Counted from the stretch's first letter, positions 1-8,184 are shown. The stretch is 64,000 bases of DNA from UBA7378 sp049611805 (GCA_049611805.1 JBMZAX010000005.1:53872-117871), one strand, 5' to 3'. The notes: generated by a model not told the origin, from the letters alone. Numbers and translations: made by a program.

Positions 1-2
1 AC

Positions 3-575
3 CGCGACAATGTCGATCTGGTTGATTTGAATGAAAAGCCGATCACGCGTTTCACCGAAACCGGCATTATTGTCGGCGACGAAGAGATTGAGCTTGATAT
101 TATCATTTTCGCCACCGGTTTTGATGTGATGACGGGGGCGATGGATCGCATAGATATTCGCGGTCGTGACGCGCAAGCGCTGAAGAGCCGCTGGAAAGAA
201 GGTCTGACAAGCTATCTCGGTCTGATGACCCGTGGCTTTCCGAATTTTTTCTGGATCAACGGCCCGCACAGCCAGTTCTACAACCCCATTCTTCTTGCCG
301 AGTTCCAATGCGATCTGATTTTTGACGCGTTGAACCATATGGACGCCTCCGGCAAGAAAATTTTGGAGGCGACGGAAGAAAACGAGCAGGGCTGGGTCGA
401 TTTGACCAATCAGATTGGCAATATGACCCTGTTCCCCAAATCCAACAATTACTACATGGGTGACAATATTCCGGGCAAGCCGCGTCAGACGGTCTTTTTC
501 CTGGGCGGGTTTCCGATGTATCGCGAGCAGTGCGAAGCGGCATTTGACGGCTTGAACGCTTTCGAAGTGACCTAA
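3..575 (+). CDS. Flavin-containing (Baeyer-Villiger-type) monooxygenase, C-terminal part
   Basis: The gene runs in from the left edge, so only about the last 190 residues are visible. They match the C-terminal half of class B flavoprotein monooxygenases of the cyclohexanone or phenylacetone monooxygenase type: an ATGFD motif closing the second dinucleotide domain, a GFPNFFWINGP stretch, and NIPGKPR followed by a GGF segment near the end. Such enzymes use FAD, NADPH and O2 to insert oxygen next to a ketone, giving an ester or lactone. The FAD and NADPH Rossmann motifs lie outside the window. The nearby ferredoxin, hydrolase and CoA ligase genes fit a ring-opening pathway, but the substrate cannot be read from sequence. 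Confidence 0.85.
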   Translation, partial: RDNVDLVDLNEKPITRFTETGIIVGDEEIELDIIIFATGFDVMTGAMDRIDIRGRDAQALKSRWKEGLTSYLGLMTRGFPNFFWINGPHSQFYNPILLAEFQCDLIFDALNHMDASGKKILEATEENEQGWVDLTNQIGNMTLFPKSNNYYMGDNIPGKPRQTVFFLGGFPMYREQCEAAFDGLNAFEVT

Positions 576-705
576 CCGACGGCTGCGACCGCCAATGTAA
601 GGAGATGGAATTGGGCACCCAAGAACTGAAACCGGCTGTCTTGTGGATATCGCCATTGAGGGGCCGACAGTTCCGGAGCCGTTAAACTGACTTACGATTT
701 CCGCG

Positions 706-722
706 AAATTTTGTAACATAAT
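706..722. promoter_or_regulatory. Operator-like site A upstream of the ferredoxin gene
   Basis: AAATTTTGTAACATAAT matches 16 of 17 bases of the site at 18612-18628 before paaA. It ends 47 bp before the ferredoxin start. The paaA copy is a clean palindrome; here one base breaks the symmetry. It may overlap a -10 element (TAACAT or ATAATC). A PaaR- or PaaX-type regulator binding here is inference. Confidence 0.45.
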
Positions 723-725
723 CCA

Positions 726-747
726 GCGCCAGCCTTCGGGCCGGCGC
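726..747 (+). terminator. Hairpin between monooxygenase and ferredoxin genes
   Basis: Arms GCGCCAGCC and GGCCGGCGC enclose a TTCG tetraloop and have one A-C mismatch. Only three T residues follow, so this is a weak intrinsic terminator or a 5' leader structure for the ferredoxin mRNA. It lies 22 bp before the ATG. Confidence 0.4.
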
Positions 748-769
748 CCTTTGCCAATTGGAGACATAA

Positions 770-1084
770 ATGAAAATTCACGTAACAGACCGCGACGGAG
801 CAGAACATGTCGTTGAGGGGCAGGAGGGCGATGCGCTCATGATCCCGTTGCAGGGTGCCGATCTGGTTGACGCAACTTGTAGCGGTTCATGTTCATGCGC
901 CACATGCCATGTCTTTGTCGATGAGGCGTTTCTGTCGAAATTGCCAGAACCGGAAAGTGCGGAAGAGGAGATGCTTGACTTCCTCGTTGAACGAAAGCCC
1001 GAAAGCCGTCTGGCCTGTCAGCTGAAAATCACGCCGGAAATTGACAACATCAAAGTGACCGTTGCGCCCGAAGAAGGTTTTTAA
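770..1084 (+). CDS. [2Fe-2S] ferredoxin, adrenodoxin type
   Basis: A 104-residue protein, the usual length for adrenodoxin or putidaredoxin-type ferredoxins. Cysteines 37, 43, 46 and 83 give the C-x5-C-x2-C-x36-C cluster-ligand pattern, and Cys41 is an extra residue within the loop. The C-terminal LACQL segment is typical. These cytoplasmic carriers feed electrons to cytochrome P450s or other oxygenases. None is encoded in this window apart from the flavin enzyme upstream, which normally needs no ferredoxin, so the partner is unknown. TTGGAG lies 7 bases before the ATG. The upstream operator-like site resembles the one before paaA, suggesting joint control with the phenylacetate genes. Confidence 0.92.
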   Translation: MKIHVTDRDGAEHVVEGQEGDALMIPLQGADLVDATCSGSCSCATCHVFVDEAFLSKLPEPESAEEEMLDFLVERKPESRLACQLKITPEIDNIKVTVAPEEGF

Positions 1085-1093
1085 TCCGGCCGC

Positions 1094-1135
1094 TTATTGC
1101 CCGTCATTTATCGCCTGTCATTTATTGCCCGTCAT
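1094..1135. repeat. Three 14-bp tandem repeats
   Basis: TTATTGCCCGTCAT occurs twice, flanking TTATCGCCTGTCAT, which differs at two positions. The last copy forms one arm of an imperfect hairpin with ATGGCGGGC at 1142-1150. The repeat sits between the converging ends of the ferredoxin and MarR-like genes, where a terminator would be expected, but no T tract follows. Confidence 0.75.
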
Positions 1136-1169
1136 CATCCGATGGCGGGCTCAACCTTGTGACATTTCC

Positions 1170-2327
1170 TCAGACCGCGGCGTCTTTGAGCGGTTGCTCT
1201 TCGCGAAAAGGGCCGGGGTAAATTTTGAAAATTTCATGCGTTCTGGCGAATATGGAAATAACCATATTTATCTCTTCGTCGCTCAATTCGGCAATCAGAT
1301 CTTGCAGATAATCTTTGCCATTGCTGAGCATGTCCTGAACAACTCTTTTGCCTTCCTCGGTCAGGCAAACGATTTTCTCGCGGCCCGAAGCCGGGTTCTC
1401 GGTAATGGTAAGAATGTTGAGCGGCGGGTCGGTCAGCGACCGTATGGCTTTTGAAACAGAGCTGCTGGTAATCTCCAGCCAGTCTTTGAGGGTTTGCTCG
1501 ATGAGCTTGCGCTCCATTTTTTCACCGTCGACACCTTGTGCGGCAATGGCCCATAAAATAATCACCTGCTGGCGGTTCAGCGAAGCGCCTTTGCGCAAGG
1601 CCGCTTCCACCCGGTTGCCAGCCTTATAGTGAATGGGAAAAAATATATCGAGCTGCATCAGCGCCGAATATTCGCGCGGCACACGCGGAATTTCTTCAAA
1701 GCCGTAACTGCGTTCCAGAAATCCGGCGGCGAGAGGGTGCTGAAGCAGCTGGTTCGATTTTTGCGGGTCTTCGTGCAACTCGCCGAGTTCAATGCGTTCC
1801 TGGTCGATCATGCGGTTAAAAATCGCATTGGTTTTGGAATAAATATACAGACAGATATCGCGCTCGGCATCATATTTGGACATATTGTCGAGAAACCAGC
1901 GGCACATGGATGTGCCGTTTTTCACCATGCCATGCACGAATTTTTGGCCGCGCGGCGTCAGCGTTATGAGTTTCTCGCGCGCCGATTTGGGGTGTTCTTC
2001 AATCGTTATAAGCTCAAGCGGGCTTTTGGCGAGGGCGCGAATGGCCTTGGAGATGGCACTGCTGCTGATGTCATACCAGCCCGTCATCGTGTTCTCGATA
2101 TATTTCCGGCGCATTGACAGGCCTTCAATGCCTTCCGAACGAATGGTCCATAAAACGGCCACTTGATGCCGGTTGAGAATATCATTGGTACGAAGCGTGT
2201 CTTCCACCTTCATGCCAACCACATAGTGAATTCTAAAGAAAAGGTCCAAGAGCTTTTCAGCGGCTTCATCCCTTGGGCAATGTTCAACCATCACCTCAGG
2301 TGTATTTTGGGTGTGTTCTAGAGCCAT
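1170..2327 (-). CDS. Tandem MarR-like regulator with two winged-helix domains
   Basis: At 385 residues this is more than twice the length of an ordinary MarR protein. The two halves align with each other at a fixed offset of 200 residues: LLDLFFRIHY (26-35) with LDIFFPIHY (226-234), ITSSSVSKAIRSL-type recognition helices at about 87-99 and 286-298, and EHPKSAREKLITLT with ENPASGREKIVCLT. The sequence therefore suggests internal duplication of a MarR-type domain, giving a pseudo-dimer in one chain. It probably controls the neighbouring hydrolase, ligase or ferredoxin genes. Palindromes lie before its own start (2371-2385) and between the next divergent pair (3296-3314). The ligand is unknown. 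Confidence 0.75.
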   Translation of the reverse strand: MALEHTQNTPEVMVEHCPRDEAAEKLLDLFFRIHYVVGMKVEDTLRTNDILNRHQVAVLWTIRSEGIEGLSMRRKYIENTMTGWYDISSSAISKAIRALAKSPLELITIEEHPKSAREKLITLTPRGQKFVHGMVKNGTSMCRWFLDNMSKYDAERDICLYIYSKTNAIFNRMIDQERIELGELHEDPQKSNQLLQHPLAAGFLERSYGFEEIPRVPREYSALMQLDIFFPIHYKAGNRVEAALRKGASLNRQQVIILWAIAAQGVDGEKMERKLIEQTLKDWLEITSSSVSKAIRSLTDPPLNILTITENPASGREKIVCLTEEGKRVVQDMLSNGKDYLQDLIAELSDEEINMVISIFARTHEIFKIYPGPFREEQPLKDAAV

Positions 2328-2370
2328 GCACCACGCGTATCACAATTCGTCGGCCTTTCAAATATGCACA

Positions 2371-2385
2371 TCGTTTAAAAAACGA
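2371..2385. promoter_or_regulatory. 15-bp palindrome before the tandem MarR-like gene
   Basis: TCGTTT-AAA-AAACGA is a perfect inverted repeat 44 bp upstream of the regulator start codon, a usual place for an autoregulatory operator. It also lies between the regulator and the end of the co-directional hydrolase gene, so a transcript-end role is possible, though no T tract follows on the minus strand. Confidence 0.4.
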
Positions 2386-2445
2386 CCCAGCTTTCCAGGC
2401 AAGGCAATCCTTACCGGTCAAATGGCCTTGTTAACCGTGGATAAT

Positions 2446-3255
2446 CTATCGCTGAAACTGTCCGGCAAATTCCAGCAATGCGCTGTTGTATTTGTCCTTT
2501 TCTTCGACAAAAGGCACATGGCCGGAATTTTCAAACTCGATTGTCGTGGTCTGGTCGTGAAAATCCTGAACTGAGCGGCACACATTCGGGTCCACGACGC
2601 CATCTTGTGCGCCCACCACAACAAGGGCGGGAACCGACAGTTCCGCGAGCTTCTGGCGCTGGTCAAGCGTGCCCAATTCGGCCAGCGTCTCCACTGCGCG
2701 CGGCGAGGCTTCCATGAACATTTCCAGCAGCCAGGCAACGGTTTTGTCGTCAGCACCTTCAGCAAAACAGCCAAGCGCCAGATTGGGCAGAACGTTTTCC
2801 GGGTCGGCTTTAACCGCGCCGACAGTTTCTTGAAATTCCTCCGGAGAACCGCCATGCGGATAATCGGGCTTCGTCACATGGGCCGGTGTCGCGCCGGCCG
2901 TCAAAACAACGCCCTTGCAAATTTCCCCCAGCGCCAGTGCCGCCTCAACGGTAACTGCCGCACCGATCGACCATCCGTTTAGAATGACGGATTTCAGGCC
3001 AAGCTCGGATACCAGCGCGACGACATCGCCGGCAATTGCCGAAATGCTCAAATCCTCAAAATCGCTGTCGGAGCGCCCGCACCCTCTATGGTCAAGCGTC
3101 ACAACCTGAAAGCCTGCGCGTGTCAGAACCGTAACGGTCTGATCCCATGCCCGCGCATTGGCACCCCAACCGTGGATCAGCACGATTGCCGTGTCGCCCG
3201 CGCCGGATGTTTCGTAAAAAATCTTGCCGTTATTTTCCCTCTGAATATAGGCCAT
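2446..3255 (-). CDS. Alpha/beta-hydrolase family protein
   Basis: A 269-residue alpha/beta hydrolase. IHGWGANARAWDQ near residue 28 forms the oxyanion-hole HGW region, LDHRGCGRSD follows, and the nucleophile elbow is G94-W-S96-I-G98. The catalytic His is in the C-terminal SGHVPFVEE segment. The family includes esterases, lactonases, haloperoxidase-like enzymes and C-C hydrolases; the substrate is not determined. Hydrolysis of an ester or lactone made by the monooxygenase upstream is a reasonable inference. I chose the ATG at 3255 rather than the longer frame because a GGGGGAAACG Shine-Dalgarno precedes it and the longer N-terminus is low-complexity AT-rich sequence. It is divergent from the acyl-CoA synthetase gene. 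Confidence 0.85.
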   Translation of the reverse strand: MAYIQRENNGKIFYETSGAGDTAIVLIHGWGANARAWDQTVTVLTRAGFQVVTLDHRGCGRSDSDFEDLSISAIAGDVVALVSELGLKSVILNGWSIGAAVTVEAALALGEICKGVVLTAGATPAHVTKPDYPHGGSPEEFQETVGAVKADPENVLPNLALGCFAEGADDKTVAWLLEMFMEASPRAVETLAELGTLDQRQKLAELSVPALVVVGAQDGVVDPNVCRSVQDFHDQTTTIEFENSGHVPFVEEKDKYNSALLEFAGQFQR

Positions 3256-3295
3256 CGTCCCGTTTCCCCCCTCACCGAGCAATAAAATTATGTCG

Positions 3296-3314
3296 AAAAT
3301 ATAAATTATATTTT
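3296..3314. promoter_or_regulatory. Perfect 19-bp palindrome between divergent hydrolase and CoA-ligase genes
   Basis: AAAATATAA-A-TTATATTTT is perfectly symmetric. It lies 41 bp before the hydrolase start and 127 bp before the ligase start, in the only gap that could hold both promoters. Length and symmetry fit a MarR- or TetR-family operator, and the tandem MarR-like gene is adjacent. Because it is purely A+T, chance symmetry is a real alternative. Confidence 0.4.
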
Positions 3315-3440
3315 GAAAATAATATGATAATAACACAATGAAATTTTTACAATAAAAGGTTTCACGCCGAACTGCCCGGAAGAGCCGGCCGTTTTGTCGG
3401 TGGTGAATTTTTGTGAAAACTGCAAGCGGGGAGAGGCACC

Positions 3441-4985
3441 ATGCAGAACAATCATCAAGTCAATTACGCCATGGGGCAAGTAATTCTCAAACAGGCCGAA
3501 CTTTCTCCCGATACGCATGCGCTGACCTTTGAGGGGGAAAGCCTGACTTTTGATGTTTTTGCAGACCGCATATTGAGAACGGCGACGGCATTGCGCAACG
3601 CCGGTGTGTCGCGCGGCGACCGGGTCGGTTTTATCGGACACAACCACCCTTGTTTTCTTCTAATTCTTTATGCGTGCAGCTGTATCGGTGCCATTTTTGT
3701 GCCGTTGAATTTCCGGCTGACGTCGACGGAAGTGCGCTTCATCGCCAATGATGCGGGGGTAAAGATCATGTTTGCCGATGCCGCGTGCCGCCCGCTTATC
3801 GATGCCGAGCGCGCCGCGCTTCGCTGCGCCGATTTTATTGCCACGGAAGGTTCCCAAGCCGACTGGCTGGATTTGGACGCCTTTGTCGGCGACGCAGAAC
3901 CATTGGGTTTTTGCGAGCATCTGAACGAAGAGGACGTCGCGCTCATCATGTACACATCGGGCACGACGGGGCTGCCGAAAGGCGCGATGCTGACCCATGG
4001 CAATATTTTCTGGAACGCCCTCAATGTGGCCTTTATGGGGGTGCGCATGAAGGGCGCGACGCTCACTTGCGCGCCGCTGTTTCATATTGGCGGGCTGAAC
4101 GTCACCACCCATGTTTCGCTGTCGCTTGGGGTCGGTGTGATTTTGCACAAGAGCTTTGAAGCGGGCGATGTGCTGGCCGATATTGAAAAATACCGCGTGT
4201 CGACAATGTTCGGGGCGCCGACCATGTTTTTGATGATGTCGCAGCACGAAAATTTTGAAAAAGCCGACCTCGGCAGCATCATCTCTTTTAATGTCGGTGC
4301 CGCGCCCGTTCCCCTGTCATTGCTGGAAACCTATCACAAGCGGGGCATTGCCCTTGAGCAGGGCTACGGGCTGACCGAAACATCGCCTTACGTCAGTGTG
4401 CTGGCGAGCGAATATGCGCTGGAAAAAACCGGTTCGGCGGGGAAGAACCTCACCTTTACCTCTGTTCGCATTGTGGACGAGGACAATCAGCCCGTGGCCG
4501 CCGGACAACGCGGCGAGGTTTGCATTAAGGGGCCGAATGTCATGCAGGGATATTGGAACCGGCCGGAAGCAACGGCCGAGGCGATTGACGAATTGGGGTG
4601 GTTTCACAGCGGCGATATTGGCTATCTCGATGAAGACGGGTTTTTGTTCATCTGCGACCGGTTGAAAGACATGATTATTACCGGCGGCGAAAATGTCTAT
4701 CCGGCCGAAGTGGAAAGCGCGCTTTACGAACATGAGGACATAAACGAGGTCGCCATTTTCGGCCTGCCGGACGAAAAATGGGGCGAGGTGGTGGTCGCGG
4801 CAATCGCGATGCATGAAGGCAAAACCATGGAGCTTGCCGACTTGCGTGATTTCGCGTCACAAAGCCTGGCCAAATATAAAATACCGACCGTGCTGCATAT
4901 TGTTGACGCATTGCCGCGCAATCCGGCCGGCAAGGTGCAGAAATTTATTCTGCGCGATGAGCTGATCGGCGCGTCCGACACCTAG
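3441..4985 (+). CDS. Acyl-CoA synthetase (AMP-forming, ANL superfamily)
   Basis: At 514 residues it has the usual length for the family. The adenylation motifs are in order: YTSGTTGLPKGA at 171-182, YGLTE at 309-313, HSGDIG from 389, a GGENVYPAEVE hinge region, and a C-terminal NPAGKVQK with the catalytic lysine. The enzyme converts a carboxylic acid, ATP and CoA to an acyl-CoA, AMP and pyrophosphate in the cytoplasm. The sequence is closest in style to medium or long-chain and aryl-acid ligases; chain preference cannot be read. GGGGAGAGGCACC precedes the ATG. Its place in this cluster suggests activation of a pathway acid before beta-oxidation-like degradation. Confidence 0.9.
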   Translation: MQNNHQVNYAMGQVILKQAELSPDTHALTFEGESLTFDVFADRILRTATALRNAGVSRGDRVGFIGHNHPCFLLILYACSCIGAIFVPLNFRLTSTEVRFIANDAGVKIMFADAACRPLIDAERAALRCADFIATEGSQADWLDLDAFVGDAEPLGFCEHLNEEDVALIMYTSGTTGLPKGAMLTHGNIFWNALNVAFMGVRMKGATLTCAPLFHIGGLNVTTHVSLSLGVGVILHKSFEAGDVLADIEKYRVSTMFGAPTMFLMMSQHENFEKADLGSIISFNVGAAPVPLSLLETYHKRGIALEQGYGLTETSPYVSVLASEYALEKTGSAGKNLTFTSVRIVDEDNQPVAAGQRGEVCIKGPNVMQGYWNRPEATAEAIDELGWFHSGDIGYLDEDGFLFICDRLKDMIITGGENVYPAEVESALYEHEDINEVAIFGLPDEKWGEVVVAAIAMHEGKTMELADLRDFASQSLAKYKIPTVLHIVDALPRNPAGKVQKFILRDELIGASDT

Positions 4986-4998
4986 GCTTTCGGGCCGG

Positions 4999-6018
4999 CT
5001 ATTCCGGCTCGGCGAGTTTCAATAATTGCTTGCCGAAATTCTGTCCCGTATAGAGGCGTTGCAATGTGGCGGGTATGTTTTCAAAGCCCTCGGCAATATC
5101 GACCTCATAGACGATATCGCCCGATGCGACCCATCCCATTAACTGCTCGATCGCCTCCATGGCGCGGGGCAGAAAATCGAGAATAATAAAACCCTGCATG
5201 CGCCCGCGATTGGTCACCAGTGCCATCAGATTGTTCGGGCCGGGTTCGGGCTGTTTGGCATTATAGGTGGAGATCGACCCGCACAGCACAACCCGCCCGT
5301 AAAGATTGATGTGATTGAGGGCCGCTTCCAGAATATCGCCGCCCACATTGTCGAAAAATATATCCCATTTGTCGGGGCAGTGATGGGCGATCTGCTCGGA
5401 CACATTTTCTGACTTATAATCGATAACGGCATCGAAACCGGCTTTTTCCATGAGCCATTGGCATTTCTTTTCGCCGCCCGCAATGCCGACCACGCGGCAA
5501 CCTTTCAGCTTGGCAATCTGGCCGACAACCGAACCGGTGGCACCGGCCGCACCCGAAACAAGTACGGTTTCACCGGCCTTCGGCATGCCGATATCCATCA
5601 GCCCGAAATAGGCCGTCATGCCGGTAATGCCCAGAATGGAAAGCATCATTTCCGGCGATACGCCGGGCGGCAATTTGTTCACCCCCGTGGGGCCTTTGCC
5701 CGGCGTCACAACGGCATAATCCTGCCAGCAGCCGGTGGTTTGCACCACATCACCGACGCCAAACTCGGCATGGTTGGAGGCCACAACTTGCGATACCGAG
5801 CCTGCGCGCATCGGCTCGCCAATGGCCACGGGCGGCAAATAGCCGGGCCGGTCGACCATCCAATTGCGCTGTGTCGGGTCAAATGAAAACATCAGATTTT
5901 TCACCAGCACATCGCCGTCGCCAATTTCGGGCACATCCGTTTCGGCATAGGAAAAATTTTGCGGGCCAATCATGCCGTCGGGACGCGCGGATAATAGCCA
6001 TTGTCGGTTGGTGGTCAT
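4999..6018 (-). CDS. NADP-dependent MDR-family oxidoreductase (CurA/prostaglandin reductase type)
   Basis: A 339-residue medium-chain dehydrogenase/reductase without zinc ligands. The N-terminus (MFSFDPTQRNWM) and the glycine-rich VSGAAGATGSVVGQIAKLKG segment are typical of the leukotriene B4 12-hydroxydehydrogenase / CurA branch, which reduces the C=C bond of alpha,beta-unsaturated ketones or aldehydes with NADPH. AAGGAGAAATATC precedes the ATG. It is the last gene of a minus-strand run, 21 bp after the TetR gene, so it is probably co-transcribed with that regulator and the aldehyde dehydrogenase. A role in reducing an enone intermediate is inferred from context. Confidence 0.87.
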   Translation of the reverse strand: MTTNRQWLLSARPDGMIGPQNFSYAETDVPEIGDGDVLVKNLMFSFDPTQRNWMVDRPGYLPPVAIGEPMRAGSVSQVVASNHAEFGVGDVVQTTGCWQDYAVVTPGKGPTGVNKLPPGVSPEMMLSILGITGMTAYFGLMDIGMPKAGETVLVSGAAGATGSVVGQIAKLKGCRVVGIAGGEKKCQWLMEKAGFDAVIDYKSENVSEQIAHHCPDKWDIFFDNVGGDILEAALNHINLYGRVVLCGSISTYNAKQPEPGPNNLMALVTNRGRMQGFIILDFLPRAMEAIEQLMGWVASGDIVYEVDIAEGFENIPATLQRLYTGQNFGKQLLKLAEPE

Positions 6019-6039
6019 GATATTTCTCCTTGGAATGGT

Positions 6040-6699
6040 TCACAAAGTCGGCGCACCGCCGGCGCGAATGCCGGTGATGATGAAGCAGGCATTCGTCACG
6101 AAAATATTTTCCGACGCAAAGCCGTCGATAAAATTCTGCACATCTTCGGGCACAATCTCGTCCTGCAGGCTTGGGCCCTGATCGGCTCCGGAAACACCGA
6201 TCAAAAGCACGCCCATGGCTTTGACAAGCTCGGTGGCTTGCCCAAGCGTCATGCCGAGCACCGGCGCGCTGGCTTGCGCGATGAGTTTTATGCGCGCAGC
6301 AAAAAGGCGTTTGGTCGCGACCAGATGTTCGAAAGAAACATTGTGCTCAATCATATGCTCCAGCCGCACCAGCAGCGGCACAAAGCCGTCATCCGCCATG
6401 GCGCTATTGTGCAAGTTCCGACAATAATCGCGATCGCTCATATCGCTTTGCAAGCTGTTGATGAAAACATCGCTCCAGCGCAACAGGGCTTGGCCGTAAA
6501 GGGCCAAAAACACTTCTTCGCGGGTTGCGAAATAGAGGTAAAGCGTGCCTTTGGCGACACCGGCCTGCTTTGCCAAATTCGCCATTGAAAACGATTCATA
6601 TCCAACAGCCTCAAAATGCGTTTTCGCCGCATCCAGGATTTGCTGACGCCGAAAATGCTTCTGGTCTTGGGTGCGGGCACGGTGAAGCGCAGGGCTCAT
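6040..6699 (-). CDS. TetR/AcrR-family transcriptional regulator
   Basis: A 219-residue protein with an N-terminal TetR helix-turn-helix (RRQQILDAAKTHFEAVG, then AKQAGVAKGTLYLYF at about residues 44-60) and a helical C-terminal ligand domain. Its ATG overlaps the aldehyde dehydrogenase stop as ATGA, so the two are translationally coupled. The operon promoter region carries a TGACC-GGT-GGTCA palindrome at 8185-8197 that suits this family, so autorepression of aldehyde dehydrogenase-tetR-reductase is likely. The inducer is probably a pathway acid, aldehyde or CoA ester (inference). Confidence 0.9.
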   Translation of the reverse strand: MSPALHRARTQDQKHFRRQQILDAAKTHFEAVGYESFSMANLAKQAGVAKGTLYLYFATREEVFLALYGQALLRWSDVFINSLQSDMSDRDYCRNLHNSAMADDGFVPLLVRLEHMIEHNVSFEHLVATKRLFAARIKLIAQASAPVLGMTLGQATELVKAMGVLLIGVSGADQGPSLQDEIVPEDVQNFIDGFASENIFVTNACFIITGIRAGGAPTL

Positions 6700-8156
6700 T
6701 TTCTGACTTTCTTGCTGATGCTTTTTTCAGACGCGGGCCCATAGGGCGGCATGAAGCCGGCGAGCTTGGCAAACGGGATGCGCCCCGGCTGGCGATAGAC
6801 GCTTTTTGCGTGGCTGAAGGTTTTGAACCCTTCAATCCCGTGATAGGAGCCCATGCCGCTGGGCCCGATGCCGCCAAACGGCAGGTCTTTTTGCAGCATG
6901 TGGAACATGACATCATTGATCGACACACCGCCCGAAGTGGTGCCTTCCAAGAAGCGTTTTTCTTCCGCCTTGTCCCGACCGAAATAATAGGCCGCCAGAG
7001 GGCGCGGATGCGCATTGATATAGCTGATTGTCTCTTCGAAATTCTGATATGTTTTGATCGGCAAAATTGGCCCGAAAATCTCATCCTGCATGCACATGGC
7101 ATCCTCATCCGGATTGATGATGAGGGTCGGCGCAATCTTGTGGGTCGGATTATCGGAGAAATCTTCACCGGCCGGATTAATGGTCACGATGCGCGTTTTG
7201 CGTTTTTCGGCATCGGCAATATTGGCCGATATCCGGTCGAAGTGGCGGGCATTGACCATGGCGGTATATTCCCTATTGCCCAGAATGGTCGGATACATTT
7301 CTGCGACGACCCGTTGGGCTTGCCCGACCACCTGCTCAAGGCTTTCTTCCGGCACCATCACATAATCGGGCGCGATGCACACCTGTCCGGCGTTCAGCAT
7401 TTTGCCGACCATGATGCGTTGCACCGCTTCGTTAATGTCGGCGCTGCGCGTGATGACCACCGGCGACTTGCCGCCCAGTTCAAGCGTGACGGGCACAAGA
7501 TTGGCGGCTGCGGCCGCCATAATGTGACGGGCAACACTGGTTGCGCCGGTAAAAATCAAATGGTCAAACGGCAGAGAAGAAAAAGCCTGACCGACTTCCG
7601 GGCCACCGGTAAAGACGGCAATCTCGCTTTCGTCAAATGCTTTGCCGACAATCTCCGCCATGAGAGATGATGTCGCCGGCGTAAATTCGGACGGCTTGAT
7701 CATGGCCCGGTTGCCTGCGGCCAGAACACCTGCAAGCGGTTCGAACACCATGCCGAGAGGGAAGTTCCACGGCGCGATAACCCCGACCACACCTTTGGGC
7801 TGATATTCAATCGAAGAGCGCCCGCCCAGCAAATTGAGCGGAAATATGCTCGCGCGCTTTTCGGCCTTCATCCATTTGCTCAAATGTTTTTTGCCGTGCT
7901 TGAGATTTTCAAGCGAGCCCGTCACATCCGTCATGAGATTGGTCTCGCGCGGGCGGCATCCAAAGTCTTCGTTCATGGCGTCGCTTATCGCGTCTGCATG
8001 CGTCACCAACATATCGATTGCCCGGTCAATCCGGTCGATGCGCGTGGACGCCGACACATGGCCTTCTTCGATATAAGCGTCGTGCTGCATTTGCAGGACG
8101 TCGAGCATTTTCTGTTTGGTATCGCTGTCGATAAAATCTTTCTGGGGCGCGTTCAT
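6696..8156 (-). CDS. Aldehyde dehydrogenase (coniferyl-aldehyde dehydrogenase type)
   Basis: A 486-residue NAD(P)+-dependent aldehyde dehydrogenase that oxidises an aldehyde to the acid. Visible motifs are GVIAPWNFPLG, LELGGKSP with general base Glu226, and GQVCIAP with nucleophile Cys260. The CIAPDYV sequence after the cysteine and the PFGGIGPSGMG ending resemble the branch named coniferyl aldehyde dehydrogenase, which also contains fatty-aldehyde enzymes, so the substrate is open. First gene of an operon with the TetR regulator (4-bp overlap) and the MDR reductase. A TetR-type palindrome lies 29 bp upstream of the start. Confidence 0.88.
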   Translation of the reverse strand: MNAPQKDFIDSDTKQKMLDVLQMQHDAYIEEGHVSASTRIDRIDRAIDMLVTHADAISDAMNEDFGCRPRETNLMTDVTGSLENLKHGKKHLSKWMKAEKRASIFPLNLLGGRSSIEYQPKGVVGVIAPWNFPLGMVFEPLAGVLAAGNRAMIKPSEFTPATSSLMAEIVGKAFDESEIAVFTGGPEVGQAFSSLPFDHLIFTGATSVARHIMAAAAANLVPVTLELGGKSPVVITRSADINEAVQRIMVGKMLNAGQVCIAPDYVMVPEESLEQVVGQAQRVVAEMYPTILGNREYTAMVNARHFDRISANIADAEKRKTRIVTINPAGEDFSDNPTHKIAPTLIINPDEDAMCMQDEIFGPILPIKTYQNFEETISYINAHPRPLAAYYFGRDKAEEKRFLEGTTSGGVSINDVMFHMLQKDLPFGGIGPSGMGSYHGIEGFKTFSHAKSVYRQPGRIPFAKLAGFMPPYGPASEKSISKKVRK

Positions 8157-8184
8157 GGGACCAATCCTTACATTTCAAAATAAC

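Noticed and set aside
1094..1135. CRISPR-like repeat
   Set aside because: The units are contiguous 14-mers without spacers, so this is a simple tandem repeat.
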